Source: Ridgeia piscesae | Lineage: Eukaryota > Annelida > Polychaeta > Sabellida > Siboglinidae | DNA length: 64,000 bases | Direction of reading: 5' to 3' | Assembly (NCBI GenBank): GCA_025642075.2 | Contig: JAODUO010000121.1 | Span: 98,501 to 162,500 of the forward strand | Shown: positions 12,321 through 25,324 of the stretch, piece by piece | Layout: the number at the start of each line of letters is the position of its first letter | Position numbering within the stretch: the stretch's first letter is position 1 | Notes under the pieces: model-generated | Told to the model about the DNA's origin: nothing | What the model saw: the letters and a program-made list of their open reading frames with translations, nothing else | The model's database searches: none | Program-made: the position numbers and the translations under genes

Positions 12321-14826
12321 ATCACGGATAATTTGCATTAGTAGTCATGTGAGCGTTGACATTTCTGATACAGCTGTAAAGTCAAGACCAGCGAGAGAAA
12401 TTGATTAGCTGCAAGATTCTCAGAAATCTAGGCAGATGAAAATGGGTGTAGTGCAGAAAGGGCAAAGGTTTCATGACAACAGATGCATTCAGCGCCGTGT
12501 GTTTTAGACACGCACAAAGACACGACATTGATCAGTTTATGGGGCAAGGGGCATGTGGGACCGGGGGGAGGGTAATATACCTAGAAATGCTGTTATGGCT
12601 ATAAAACAGGGATAGGATGTTTAATTGATTTTTTATTATTGATTATGGTTACACTTAAAATGAATTAGCACAGTTAGTTAAAAAGAGAATAATTAATGAT
12701 TTCTTTTGCTGCATAATGGTGAGTAAAGTCATGGTTTAATTAATGCCATTGTTTTTACGTTGTTTATAGTGTTCTTGTTACCAGATACAATATAATGAAC
12801 TAACAGCTCCACTGATGCAAATAAATTAGGCTATTTTAAATGCACTGACCTTCACATGATGGCATCAGGTTAAAGGCAACATAAACATGCACAATAAATA
12901 GTAACCGCAATTGGCAATTATGATAACTTTGACACAGTAATCAAACATAATCATGATTACTTTGCCTTATGACCGATCTAATTAAGTACAATTACGCAAC
13001 AATTTTCAATGATCATACAACACGATTACAAATGTCAATTCCTTCTATCTCTGCTATATAAAACCCGCTTTGTTGCAATGCATGAGTCTGGCCGATTCAC
13101 CAATTCACTGATTCCTTGATGTCCAGAAGTGACACAATCTCACCTACTGCTGGTGATTTCATCAATTCCCTGAGTATCAGCTACTAACTTGTAACATCAT
13201 AACAATCGAATACATATGAACTATTGCAATATGGTGGACTGTCTCTGTCACATGGGATCAAACGGCTTCAGCTAGCATATGCAGGGCTACCCAGTACCTC
13301 ATAGATTTACTTCCGAGGCATCAAACAGCCGCTGAGTGAAATTACAATCAGGAGGTAGGAAGACTGTAAATTACAATATGTATCGATGTGTCCGGCCGGA
13401 TCTTGCACAAACAAGCTCCTTTTTACGAAATGTCAGTTTCTGCTACTTTGACATTTTTGTTTTACCAAACTGTGTCATATCAATTGGAATAAATTAGTTA
13501 AATATTTTATTATTAATATACTATTATGGGTTAACGTATTTTTGTTATATTATATAATCCATTGTAATATGTTTATTTGTGTAATTTTTATTTATTATAC
13601 ATAAATACCCCTGATTCTATTTTTATTTATAGATATGTGATGCCATTATAAATTACTTCATTTATATAAACCTACTTCCCAGAGGAAATTATTCCTAGAC
13701 CCAGTCAGTCAATATCAACAAGTGCATCAGAACTCTACATGGACAATGTGGGCCACTCATGTATAAGCAGCACATCAAAGACACAAGACTGTGACCACAA
13801 CCCACAACCCAATGACCACATCATCTGGACATTGCCCACAGCCAATATGTCTGCCTATAAAGGCAACGTCTCCGGCGTCTAATTGATGCTATACAATAAA
13901 AACCAAAGGTCACCTGAACCTGAGCTTAACATTAATATGAAAATTATGCAATCATGTCATCATTGTTATGATTTAGTTTACATCCCATCTACATATTTAT
14001 TCTTTTTTATTCATTTATTTCTACTGAACGCTGCACACATATTTCCTTTCTTGAGATAGTTTTATTGAACTGGTTCTGCTAGATAACATTGCAGTGACTT
14101 ACACCAAGCAACTATGAATCAATTAACTATGAACAGGTGCCATGGTTCACGGGCCTCTTACAAAGTTCATTTGGTGCCAGGTAAACGGGCCTCTTAATAT
14201 GTTCATTCACTTCCTTGAAGCAATGGCCTTTCAGCTACCGATTCGTGGTGCATTTAGGAAAAATACAACTACAGTTACAGAATTCCTAGCTTTTTCAGTG
14301 GATAAACTGAGAGGTCAACAACAGGTGGCCTGAAGTTCACTGAATTCATTGTACTCCACTAAAAATATTGTTCATTGTGTAGCAGTGGGGAACTTTGAAG
14401 GTATTTGCAATCAGGGACAAAAAGCCTCCTTAATACACACCAACTGTAAACAACTGTAGCATTTTTATACGCGAATGTTGCATCTCATTTTGAACAATCA
14501 GCAGGAGCAATTTTCAAACTGCATGCAATCTTTTGACCTTATCAAATGCAATCTGGTTGGCATACACTTAATGTATTTATTCTAATATCAAGAACAATAT
14601 ATTTTAACAAATTTAAACAAATGTTACTAAATAATAAACTGACACGGAACATGTAATCTCTCAAAGACTCATCAATGACTGTTTGAAAAATTAAGTGGAT
14701 CACATGACCACCTCCTTGATTGTGACATGATTTGACAAGATAAAAGATTTGCATTTTTCATGATAATTACTCTAATCTTCCTAAGAACATCATTTGAAAT
14801 GTTTCTATAAATATAAGACATGCAGA
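12321..14826. other. Intergenic sequence, no feature recognised
   Basis: AT-rich sequence upstream of gene B. TATAAAA-like (13058) and AATAAA-like (13897) strings occur, but no flanking direct repeats or coding remnant that would make this an LTR element were seen. Confidence 0.5.
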
Positions 14827-15893
14827 TGTCTACATTACCTCCATCAAATACATGTAATGTCTACATTACCTCCATCAAATACATGTAATGTCTACATTAC
14901 CTCCACCACGTACATGTAATGTCTACATTACCTCCACCACGTACATGTAATGTCTACATTACCTCCACCACGTACATGTAATGTCTACATTACCTCCACC
15001 ACGTACATGTAATGTCTACATTACCTCCACCACGTACATGTAATGTCTACATTACCTCCACCACGTACATGTAATGTCTACATTACCTCCACCATGTACA
15101 TGTAATGTCTACATTACCTCCACCACGTACATGTAATGTCTACATTACGTCCACCATGTACATGTAATGTCTACATTACCTCCACCACGTACATGTAATG
15201 TCTACATTACCTCCACCATGTACATGTAATGTCTACATTACCTCCACCACGTACATGTAATGTCTACATTACCTCCACCATGTACATGTAATGTCTACAT
15301 TACCTCCACCATGTACATGTAATGTCTACATTACCTCCACCATGTACATGTAATGTCTACATTACCTCCACCACGTACATGTAATGTCTACATTACCTCC
15401 ACCATGTACATGTAATGTCTACATTACCTCCACCACGTACATGTAATGTCTACATTACCTCCACCATGTACATGTAATGTCTACATTACCTCCACCACGT
15501 ACATGTAATGTCTACATTACCTCCACCACGTACATGTAATGTCTACATTACCTCCACCATGTACATGTAATGTCTACATTACGTCCACCATGTATATGTA
15601 ATGTCTACATTACCTCCACCACGTACATGTAATGTCTACATTACCTCCACCATGTACATGTAATGTCTACATTACCTCCACCATGTACATGTAATGTCTA
15701 CATTACCTCCACCACGTACATGTAATGTCTACATTACCTCCACCATGTACATGTAATGTCTACATTACCTCCACCACGTACATGTAATGTCTACATTACG
15801 TCCACCATGTACATGTAATGTCTACATTACCTCCACCATGTACACGTAATGTTTACATTACCACCACCACATACATATAATGTCTACATTACA
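14827..15893. repeat. 31-bp minisatellite (about 34 copies)
   Basis: The unit is 31 bp: TACATGTAATGTCTACATTA then CCTCCACCACG. It contains inverted halves (TAATGT and ACATTA) and the palindrome TACATGTA, so each unit can fold. The main variation is CACGTAC or CATGTAC, with rare CGTCC for CCTCC. Edge units at 14827-14890 and 15841-15893 are more diverged. Confidence 0.97.
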
Positions 15894-17859
15894 TGTAATT
15901 GATATACTAAAACACATTTTGAATGCAGCATAAAACAAATTTACAGCCCGATGAATAACCAGAAAACTGCTTGAAAACCACAGTATCTACACAGACGTCA
16001 CTAGTGGAGGTCTGTGACTCTGTACATGCGACATCAAAGTCACACACAGCCGGCCGCACAGGAAATGAGTTTTTCCGCTGGCTCCAATATAAATGTTATC
16101 TGCGGTACAAGAGACTGATGCTAACTACATCTTATTTGGAGGCTGGCGTCAGCTTTCTGACCGTAACTATAGCAGAACAACAATTTATTTCATAACGCTA
16201 TATAGCCTGGTGGATTCCATGAAATAATGGCACACGTACAATATTTAATAACTCTCATGCAGGATGAGTATCAAATGAGTCTTGTATGTTTCTTATTTAT
16301 TAATATCTGTTAATATCATGTTCTCTACATGAGAACAAATATACTAAAGATATACTGCTCAACAAATTGCATCTCATAAGCCCCAAAATTGTATTTCGAA
16401 TACATTACTTATTATATTTTCACCTCTTATTGCGGCCTTGTTGCAAGGTATCTGGTGCAATAGAGTTCGGTAAAATAATGATACTGACTTGAAAACAACT
16501 TCTACTTTATGCTTTTAGTGCCTGAACATACCTAGTCATATTTGAAAATATTCGTTCATTCAAATAATGATCACAGACTGCTACTGAAAATCAGTTTCAA
16601 CAACTCAAGATGGTTTATCTTAGAATAAACCAAGTGATGTGCCTGCGACAAATACGTATAAATCCAATCTAACATAACTGCATGCAACATCAACTGCGCA
16701 TTGAAATCAGCCATGGCCAATTTTATTGACACTCCGAAAGTGTGACGACCACAACATACTTCAAATATAGGTCAAATGAATAATTCTATATCACCAGAGA
16801 ACGTTCTTTGTGCAAGAGAAATTCCTTTCTCTGGCTGATCAATAATACTTACACAAGGCAACAATGTTCATCTTCAGTTCTCGTGAATGAAGGGTTAACA
16901 CACAAAATTGTGATGTCAAAATCCCTGAGGTCATATTTAGTAGGAATTATTATCCTTTCATTGATGTAGGCGTTAGACTGTGATAGCGAATATTATGCAA
17001 TGATCAAAGAAAAGGCCATGAATACAGAGCTCTGTGACAACTGGAACCTGGCAACTGATACGTGGGGGGTGTGAGACGATTCTCCTGAGGGAGTTGATGA
17101 GGATATAAATACTGTCGTAGTCCTCTGTGCTGCCTCAGATAGATATCCAGTGTTCAACATAAATATTTGGGATTTTGTGAAGACTATTACTCTATCCTGT
17201 TTTTGCATGACTTCCGGTAGAAAAATCATGACAAACACACGTTTTCTTTCTTTCACGTTTTGATAAAATCAAATGAAAAACTGAAGAGAAAATACTTTCA
17301 ATGCTAGACAGATCCCCGACATGTATATGGATTGTAGGCATTATGTCATAACTGGACACAACCTATTACAGACAAGGGAACTAATGCAAAATGTTTTACA
17401 AATTTATGTTGAATTTTACATAAAAATACAGATTCCAACCTGAAAAATTACTATAATGATACTATAATGTTGATGCAAGGCAAGCTGCAAAATAGGAACT
17501 AGACCGATTGGTGAGAAATCAGCAACTATATTTTTCCATCAAATTAAATACCTAATTAAATATATTGTACTTTGTACATGTGACATTAACTGCAGCCATT
17601 TCTCCTATGCAAAATAGCTCAAACAAAATTTGCACATCATACAGAAGATTCAAGGGGCTTTTTATGTTGACGATATACCCAGGTAGTACAATGACAAAGG
17701 GTATTCAGAATTGTATACCCCCTTTTTTAGGGTAGTACATGTCGCGTCATTGTACACATTAGGTATAACAATCAATTTTATTATTGATAATTATTTAATA
17801 TAATATCAATCCATCCCCGCTTATTTTTCAAACATACTAACTTTAGTTATTTTCTTAGA
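15894..17859. other. Intergenic sequence with a small foldback near 17.7 kb
   Basis: No gene recognised. At 17685-17757 GTACAATGAC and AAAGGGTAT are followed by imperfect reverse complements (ATACCCCCTTT, GTCATTGTAC), a short foldback of unknown meaning. Confidence 0.5.
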
Positions 17860-17860
17860 T

Positions 17861-17939
<79 letters not shown>

Positions 17940-17952
17940 ATATATATATATG
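17860..17952. repeat. (AC)n/(TA)n microsatellite
   Basis: Alternating CA then a run of TA, then CACACACA and another TA run. Confidence 0.95.
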
Positions 17953-18693
17953 CTTCACATTAACATGTATTGATTCAATCTAAAATATACATGAACTAAA
18001 TAAATATGCTAAGATAAAATAAACAAATAAGGTAAGATCAATAATCAAATAAGCTAAGATAATTAAATAAATAAGCTAAAATAAATAAAACAAAATAATA
18101 AATAAATTAGGGTGTAAAAATACAGCTTCAAACAACAACAAAAAGCAATCAATGGTATAAATATAAACCAGTGCCATCACGACATGCAACACAAGGTATA
18201 TAAATCTATGATTATATTTTATTGGAATTCACATTGTTTGTTGAACACAAAATGACTGACTGATGGAAAGATTAGTGGGAAACAAATCCTTTTTACAGTG
18301 GCCATATTATTGGCAGCAGTGATCTGAGCAAATGACCGCACAGTGGTCAAATCTGATGAAAGTGAAGCTACAAAGTGCTTTGTGCAACAGACCAGCCATC
18401 CATCAGTCTGGTCCAGCCAGGGCTCACAGATCCTCAGTCTTGACCGTGCTCCACATTGCCTGGCACCAACGCCACTTTTCTGCACCAGAAACTATGAAAT
18501 ATGGATGTCCGCTATCCGGATCTCATCTAATGGCTGTAAATCATGAGATATCTGGTCTGTCATGGACAAATGACTGCTCCAGTCTCTCGTGGACAAACAA
18601 CTGCTCCATCCTGCTGTATTACCAGCGACACAGTGCAAGGGATCATGCATTGTTGCTGTTACGCCATTAATATATTTATTTGTTGTGCTGGTT

Positions 18694-18975
18694 CAAGTAT
18701 GGTAGGGAGAGAGGGGTAGGAGAGAGGGGAGTGGGGGAATGAATGAAGGGAGTGGAGGGAGGGGAGAAGGAGGGATATGAAAAAGGGAGGGCACAGAAGC
18801 GTGGACAAGACTGAGACAGAGAGGAAGGGAGGGAAAGAAGGATAGAGTGAAGGAGGGTGGGAGGATGGGAGGGAGTGTGTGAAGGAGGGTGAAAGTGAGG
18901 GGGAACGGAGGAGGGAATATGTGAAGGAGGATGGAGGGAATGGGAGGGAGGGAGGGAGGGAGGAGGAAAGGAGGC
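18694..18975. repeat. Purine-rich GGGA/GGAG low-complexity tract
   Basis: The plus strand is almost wholly purine with GGGAG and GGAGGG repeats. Open frames rich in Ser and Pro on the minus strand are composition artefacts. Confidence 0.9.
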
Positions 18976-19213
18976 ATGGACGGAGATGGGGGAAGAAGAC
19001 AAAAATAACAATATGTCTGACAAAATGGCCAACATCCATGTCAATGTCATTACCTTTGGACTCCCTGGTCATGAAATGGAGCTTTCACTTAGTAATGTTG
19101 ACCTCGACGGGGGTCTGAGTAGACACAGGAATTGGCCACTGTTTGTAGTACACACATGGTGGCTCAGGTAGCAGTAATTACACAAACACCTTTTATAATC
19201 AATAATTCAATCT

Positions 19214-19214
<1 letters not shown>

Positions 19215-19265
<51 letters not shown>

Positions 19266-19460
19266 GTCTCTCTCATTTCTCTTAGTCAGTCCTTCTGTGG
19301 TTTTCCTTTCCATCCCTCCCTGCCTCCGATTCTCTCCCTAATATTCTGTCCCCCCCCTTCCTCCTCTCTGTCTGTCTCTTTCTCTGATCTCCTCAGCATT
19401 CCTCACTATTTCACACCCTTTCCCCTCTCTCTCCCTCCTCTTTTTTCTCCTTCTATCCCC
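19215..19460. repeat. (TC)n microsatellite and pyrimidine-rich tail
   Basis: A perfect TC run to about 19261, then 200 bp of degenerate C/T-rich sequence. Confidence 0.93.
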
Positions 19461-20709
19461 CTGTTGTGAGGCTGCACATTTTCAATTCATCTGTTGCCAA
19501 AATATTTTTCATTTAGCTATGAATAAAAACCATGCATAGGTCATTCTGATGATGATTCAATGGTTCAGTTCACTTTTTAAACTACTCAAAGGTGAGTGCT
19601 GATGGTTCAATGCCAACATCGTCCAGAACTTCAAGGACAGTGGTCAGAGAGCCAAACCACTGATCTACATACAAACTTCTTCTCATGAAGATTGCCACTG
19701 AAATATTAATGCTTTGTTAAACCTTCTTCACTTCTCTCAGCTTCATCGCCGCCAAAGGACTAACTAATGAAAACCGCAAAATGTTCTGCCTTTAATTATT
19801 TAATTATAGTGTCTACAAGGCGGTGCGAGGTGGGAGTGACTGAGACAGCTTCAAAGAGAAACTGGATACAGCAGTGTGGCATGAAATCTTCTCCCTTGGG
19901 AATTAACATCGATATTACTTTCGAAACTGATCCAGGTCTTTTCATTTGCCTGGTGTCATGTGGTAACCATACACTGCCAGAACACATGTAATGTTCTGGG
20001 TTTTTAAAAGCACATTTTGCTGATACAATATTCCACCCTGCTTTTATTTTGAGTAAAAAGACACTTCTACCTACTTTTAACACTCACCAAATAACCTCAA
20101 CATATATGTGACAGTGACATGGGTTATGAAGATTATACTGTATGTGTCATTGTTTATCCTCTTTTTTGTTATAGATTAATCCCTGAAAGTGTTGTGCCCA
20201 TGGTCAAAGCTGGGAGAAAAAAATGAAACAGGTAAACATGTGGAAACTTGATAATAGTCAGATATCTCTGTGACAACCACATATTCCTTGCCCAGTTACT
20301 TTGGCTGCCCACGTGGTCATTTGTATATCGTAATAAGATTGTGTTGCAAATGGTGGCATTTACATCTCTATCTAGCCCTGACAGTTGTGACAGCTGCACA
20401 GTGGTTAGACAGTTTGATACATTAATTTATAAAACATTCACGTGACGATTGTCAAAACCACAGGTGACATTTATTTCACTGGTACTATCTGCATCACATT
20501 CGTCTGACAATCAAACCGAACCTAAATGCCACCTTCTTGACAATCCTCTGCCAAATGTTAAAAAACTGACACAGACCTTTCATCGATTTGTCAAGAACCT
20601 GATAAATTACCTTCTTCTTTATTATTCTGTCCAGAGCTGTATTATTTGAAAAATGTCATATGTAGTAATTGGAACATGTCAAATTTAGTATCCTTTTTGT
20701 CAAACAAAA
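19461..20709. other. Intergenic sequence, no feature recognised
   Basis: Several open frames of 65-95 codons on both strands, none with a recognisable domain, splice context or supporting motif. Confidence 0.5.
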
Positions 20710-20710
20710 A

Positions 20711-20711
20711 G

Positions 20712-20743
<32 letters not shown>

Positions 20744-20759
20744 TGTGTGTGGCGCGCGC

Positions 20760-20848
<89 letters not shown>

Positions 20849-20885
20849 TGTGTGTGTATGTGTGGTGTGTGTGTGTTGTGTGGTG

Positions 20886-20926
<41 letters not shown>

Positions 20927-21056
20927 TGTGTGTGTGTGTGTATGTGTGTGTGTGTGTGTGTGTGTGGTGCATGTGTGCATGCATGTGTGCGTGTGTTGTG
21001 TGTGTGTGTGTGTGTGTGTGTGCATGTGTGTGTGTGTGTGTGTGTGTGTGTGGTGT

Positions 21057-21103
<47 letters not shown>

Positions 21104-21223
21104 TGTGGTGTGTGTGTGTGTGTGGTGTGTGTGTGGTGTGTATGTGTGGTGTGTGTGTGCATGTGTGCGGCATGTGTATGTGTGGTGTGTGTGTGCATGT
21201 GTGCGTGCGTGCGTGTGTGTGTA
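20711..21223. repeat. Long interrupted (GT)n microsatellite
   Basis: About 510 bp of GT with GGTGTG, GCATGT and GTATGT interruptions; six frames remain open over much of it. Long alternating purine-pyrimidine DNA of this kind can adopt Z-form. No coding function is inferred. Confidence 0.97.
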
Positions 21224-21235
21224 GGGTAAATAACA

Positions 21236-21590
21236 AGACGACTACCACAGTGTAAACGAACTGACCAATATCCATGTGTAAACAAATTGGTAAACATATT
21301 GACCACTATTGCAATATAAACACACTGACCACCAAAATAATGTAAATAGGATGACCACCACTGCAATGTAATCATCAATGTATATAATTTTCCCACTATT
21401 GCAATGTATACAAGCTAATCACTATTGCAATGTAAACAAACTGACCATCATTATAACATTGAGAAATTGATCACTATTGCCATGTAAACAGACTGACCAG
21501 TGACCACTACTGCAGTGTAAACAAACAACTACTACTGTGACTAACGTAACTAAACTGTCCACTGTCATTATGTAAACACCACTGCATCTT
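21236..21590. repeat. Degenerate tandem repeat with CACTATTGCAATGTAAAC core
   Basis: About a dozen diverged units containing AAACTGACCA and ACTATTGCAATGTAAAC, spaced irregularly at roughly 25-40 bp. Confidence 0.8.
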
Positions 21591-23235
21591 GCAATTACAC
21601 TTATTAAATCAACACCACATATTCGGCATAATTCAAGCCACCTTATTTTTGAACTAGATTTCTCAAGTTTACACTAACCAGTGAAACACATCACAACAAA
21701 TGTTTCCACAGCCACGGCCTGTCAAGCCCAACACTACTACGCACGTGAACATAAACAGGAAGTACCACTTCCGTGGCACGCACATGACAACAACCCTGAT
21801 GATTTAACCTCAACATACATTGCAGCCACTGTCACCTGTCACAAACCGTCGGCGAGTGTGTGGTGTGTGTGTGTGGTGTGTGTGTGTGGTGTGTATGTTA
21901 CCTACCTGAAACATGCTGGTTACGAATCTAAGACGCCTGCCAGAGTGTGAGAGCTACGCAGTGTCAGTGTCGACAGGGCGGTGGCACTAAGCTGACAACC
22001 TCAGCTGCTGACTATGGGATGTACCAATCACAGCCAACTGGCACCAAGCACTTTCTAAATGGATCAATCAAGCCAGTTGTCCAGTGGTGTACCACTAAAT
22101 GACAGCGGCTACTACTCACACCATGGGTGGGGCTCTATATTCAACCATGTCTGATATGACTAATTACCTCTGCCTGATTGCAATATATACCGATATTCAT
22201 AATTAAGAATTCCATCTCCATTGTAACCGAGATCATGTGTTGTAATTAATTCACTTTCACACGCCTGGTGTGATATCCCACATTATGCCAGTCGATGACG
22301 TGAAAGTCACATATACTACTACCCCGGTAATTGTAGCTATAGGTTTAAAATGAACTAGGATAATGTATATTTTAGATTTTCCGATAGAGTATTCCATGAT
22401 TAAATACAATGTCTTTTCATATGAAATCACTTAAATTTCTCATATCTTCCTGGGTTATCCATTCAGATTTCAATAAAACAAAATCCTTCACATACATTTA
22501 CTGCTAGAATGGATTAGTGTAAAAGATGATACTAAATACCAGGTGTTTTTACAAACAGAATTAGGCAATAGGCATAAGACAACCATGGACTTGGTCTACA
22601 TGGATCATAGCATGGCTGTCAATGCACAGAATTTGTTACTAATTCTTAGAAATGCATAACTGTGAATCTAGTATTTATAGATTAACTGGAATTGCACAAT
22701 GAGACAGTGTGACATCGCCCAGTCTCTACCACTGTAAAATCTGTGGAAGATGACAAAGTTCTATTGTTCCTCTCTGTGACACGTGAATGGTGAATCATAT
22801 TCCTAAGCTTTGATGTAAAGATACCAATGGTTTTATCATCGATATAGCACAGTATCTAGCCCTTAGGCACTCTACCATCTGTTCCCAGTAAAGTATTCAG
22901 AAGAATGATAACACACATAACAATGGATGAAGTTGAAAACAAAATTGAGAGATGAACAAGCAGGCTGAACAGCTAATCATCCTGTGAAACATGACACAAC
23001 TGGTAGTGGAATGGCAAGCAAAGTTATATGTAACTGTTGTAGACTTTGAAAATACATTTCCCCCATGCACTGTGAGAGCTTTTCGAAATCATACTGAGCT
23101 ATGGAATCCAAACAAGGTAATTAGAATGGCACAAATTCTGTGAATGTGTAGTATTCAATAAAGGTGAAAAATCTAAGTGCTTCAAGGTAAATACTGGAGT
23201 TAATAACGAAGGAGACATAATATCCAGATTTCTTT
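21591..23235. other. Intergenic sequence, no feature recognised
   Basis: A short GT-rich stretch near 21860-21895; otherwise unique AT-rich sequence. No gene or element recognised. Confidence 0.5.
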
Positions 23236-23245
23236 TCTTTATGAT

Positions 23246-23640
23246 AATTTAACCAGATTTAACCAGATTTAACCAGATTTAACAAGATTGCCACCTAGAG
23301 ATTCAACTCTATTCAGGTGAACTAGGAAGCCATTTGGCTTATCGAGAGTCCAACCTATCTATCTAAGTATACCCCGCCCGTCTTAGGTATATGTCGATTT
23401 TATTTTTAAATATATTAACACTACTAGCACCTACACAATCAGCTGATAATCTGTTCCATTCATTTACTGTTCTTTGTGAAAATTTGAAAATTTTCTAATA
23501 TCTAGTCTACACTGCTTCTTTGCTAATGTAACTCCATGTCCTCCAGTCCTTCTCTCTTCCTTGACTGTGAAAAAAATATTTCTGTCAATATTTTCGTACC
23601 CATTCAATATTTTAAACACTTCAATCAGATTGACTAGACA
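23246..23640 (-). mobile_element. CR1-like LINE, 3' end remnant
   Basis: On the minus strand, translation with frameshifts and stops gives LIEVFKILNGYENID, then GGHGVTLAKKQCRLDIRKF, then NEWNRLSADCVGASSVNIFK when frames are shifted. This is the C-terminal stretch after the reverse transcriptase domain of CR1-type LINEs. The 3' end is followed by four copies of a 10-bp unit (TAACCAGATT on the plus strand), as CR1 elements typically end in short tandem repeats. The copy is truncated and inactive. Confidence 0.82.
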
Positions 23641-24816
23641 CTGAGGAAAACTACTGAAGGAAACAATACAAGGATAAGACGGCGATTTACGTCACAATTT
23701 GAGGACTTGGACATTGCAGATGGCACTGCATGAGGACATTGCCACATGCAAACATGGCGTCATAAGATGAATGTATTTGCACACAAAAATGGCTTTAAAT
23801 CAATAAAAAAACTGAATGTACTGAAACAGGCAGCAGAAGCAATGACATAATATAGATTGATGACTGAAGTAGCTAAAGTTCAAGTGCAAAAATGTGCATA
23901 TCTGGGAAGAAGCAAGGAGGGATGATGATATTATCAATACAATATGAACAGCAAGGACACTATTCATGAATGATGACACTCAACCAGATATAAAGCTCAA
24001 ATGAATGCACATTACAAGTTAAACTCAGATTATACAATATTCTAATCACATAAGTGTTGTCGTGTGGATGTGAAACAAGGAAAGTCAACAAAATTGACAT
24101 TTTCCTGTTCAACTGTCTGAGAAGAATTTTTTTAATTAGATTGCCATGAATAATTTTGAACAAAGACATTGAGACTACTGGTATTTCAACATAAGTAACG
24201 ATTAGTACAGAAGTACACAGAAAAAGGAGGTATTGGATGAGGAATGTGCTGAGTTGAAGGACTACTACCCAGGGCTTTATGCAGGATAGAATTATTGCCA
24301 GTCAGGTCACACGTTTTGGTGGATACATGGATGTTAACTTTGAAATGTTGACCTGAAATGGACTACAAACACACATGTGACACCATTTTCACTCACTTTC
24401 AAGGCATAACTAACAATATCTATGGTTTTGGAAAACCTTTTTTTGCTCTTCATTTTTTACCCGTCCACCCATATTTCTAGCAACTATGATACTGCACATT
24501 CACCACTAACACGTGACCACAAATTCTCCAGTCAACCGCAGACCTACACGAATGATACTGACATATGGTAATTATGCAAACCTACATTAATTGCCCCTCC
24601 ACTGCCTGGCCAGAATACAGGTGAATGCTTAAGTAGTAGCCAGTGTCCAATTGTCCTCACATTACCTGTGATCACAGGGAGCATCTGGACAAATGCAAAT
24701 GCAATATCCTCCTGCTACCATTGCTCAAATGAATGTACACACATTGAATTTATACAGACAGAATCTTAATACCAGATGTTTCGGTATTACATCTCAGATT
24801 AAGGGACATGTCTGTT
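23641..24816. other. Intergenic sequence, possibly more decayed element
   Basis: No recognisable coding frame. Phrases at 23860-24280 could be older retroelement remnants, but nothing could be aligned by eye. Confidence 0.35.
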
Positions 24817-24820
24817 TTAA

Positions 24821-25320
24821 AGCGACATGATCAGTTCATGGTTTTTTATTGCAAAATCATGTTAATCAGTATAAGTTATAACTATTGCAGCATCCTGACC
24901 GCCAATAAATGTTTTATCGAAACAGAACTGACTTCGTAATGTTAAACGTCGAATGTTTATCAGAATCTCGATGCTGTCACTCAAATCGCTGCGAGTGACA
25001 CCCACCCTTTGACCTTTACCAACTGGAAGCCGTGCACCTGGCTGGGTGTGGTGTTAGTGGTGTCAACTTATGTTCACGTGATACTGCATCTCGTGATCAT
25101 GCATTTCCTTCTGGGCTTTTAGCCACGCCTACAACGGTTTCGAAAACGCCTCGTGGTCGATGTGTACACAGAGTTAAGCGCCCTTACTGCGTCTATTTTC
25201 AACCCCTAAATGGTACATGAAAACATATTTTGACCGTCTTTATGCTATAATAGGTATAATTTATACCATATAACATGATTTTGCAATAAAAATAAAAAGC
25301 CACGAACGAACCATGTCGCT
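24821..25320. mobile_element. 500-bp MITE with TTAA target duplication (piggyBac-like)
   Basis: The left end AGCGACATGATCAGTTCATG and the reverse complement of the right end (AGCGACATGGTTCGTTCGTG) start identically. Similarity continues for roughly 75-80 bp, including ATTGCAAAATCATGTTA. The element is flanked on both sides by TTAA (24817-24820 and 25321-25324), the target site of piggyBac-type transposases. It encodes no transposase, so it is a non-autonomous element. Confidence 0.82.
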
Positions 25321-25324
25321 TTAA

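Noticed and set aside
12900..13920. A possible LTR element (TATA-like string at 13058, AATAAA-like string at 13897).
   Set aside because: No matching second LTR, primer-binding site or polyprotein trace was seen.
20642..21396. Overlapping CVCV and HTHT open frames.
   Set aside because: Translations of a GT dinucleotide array.
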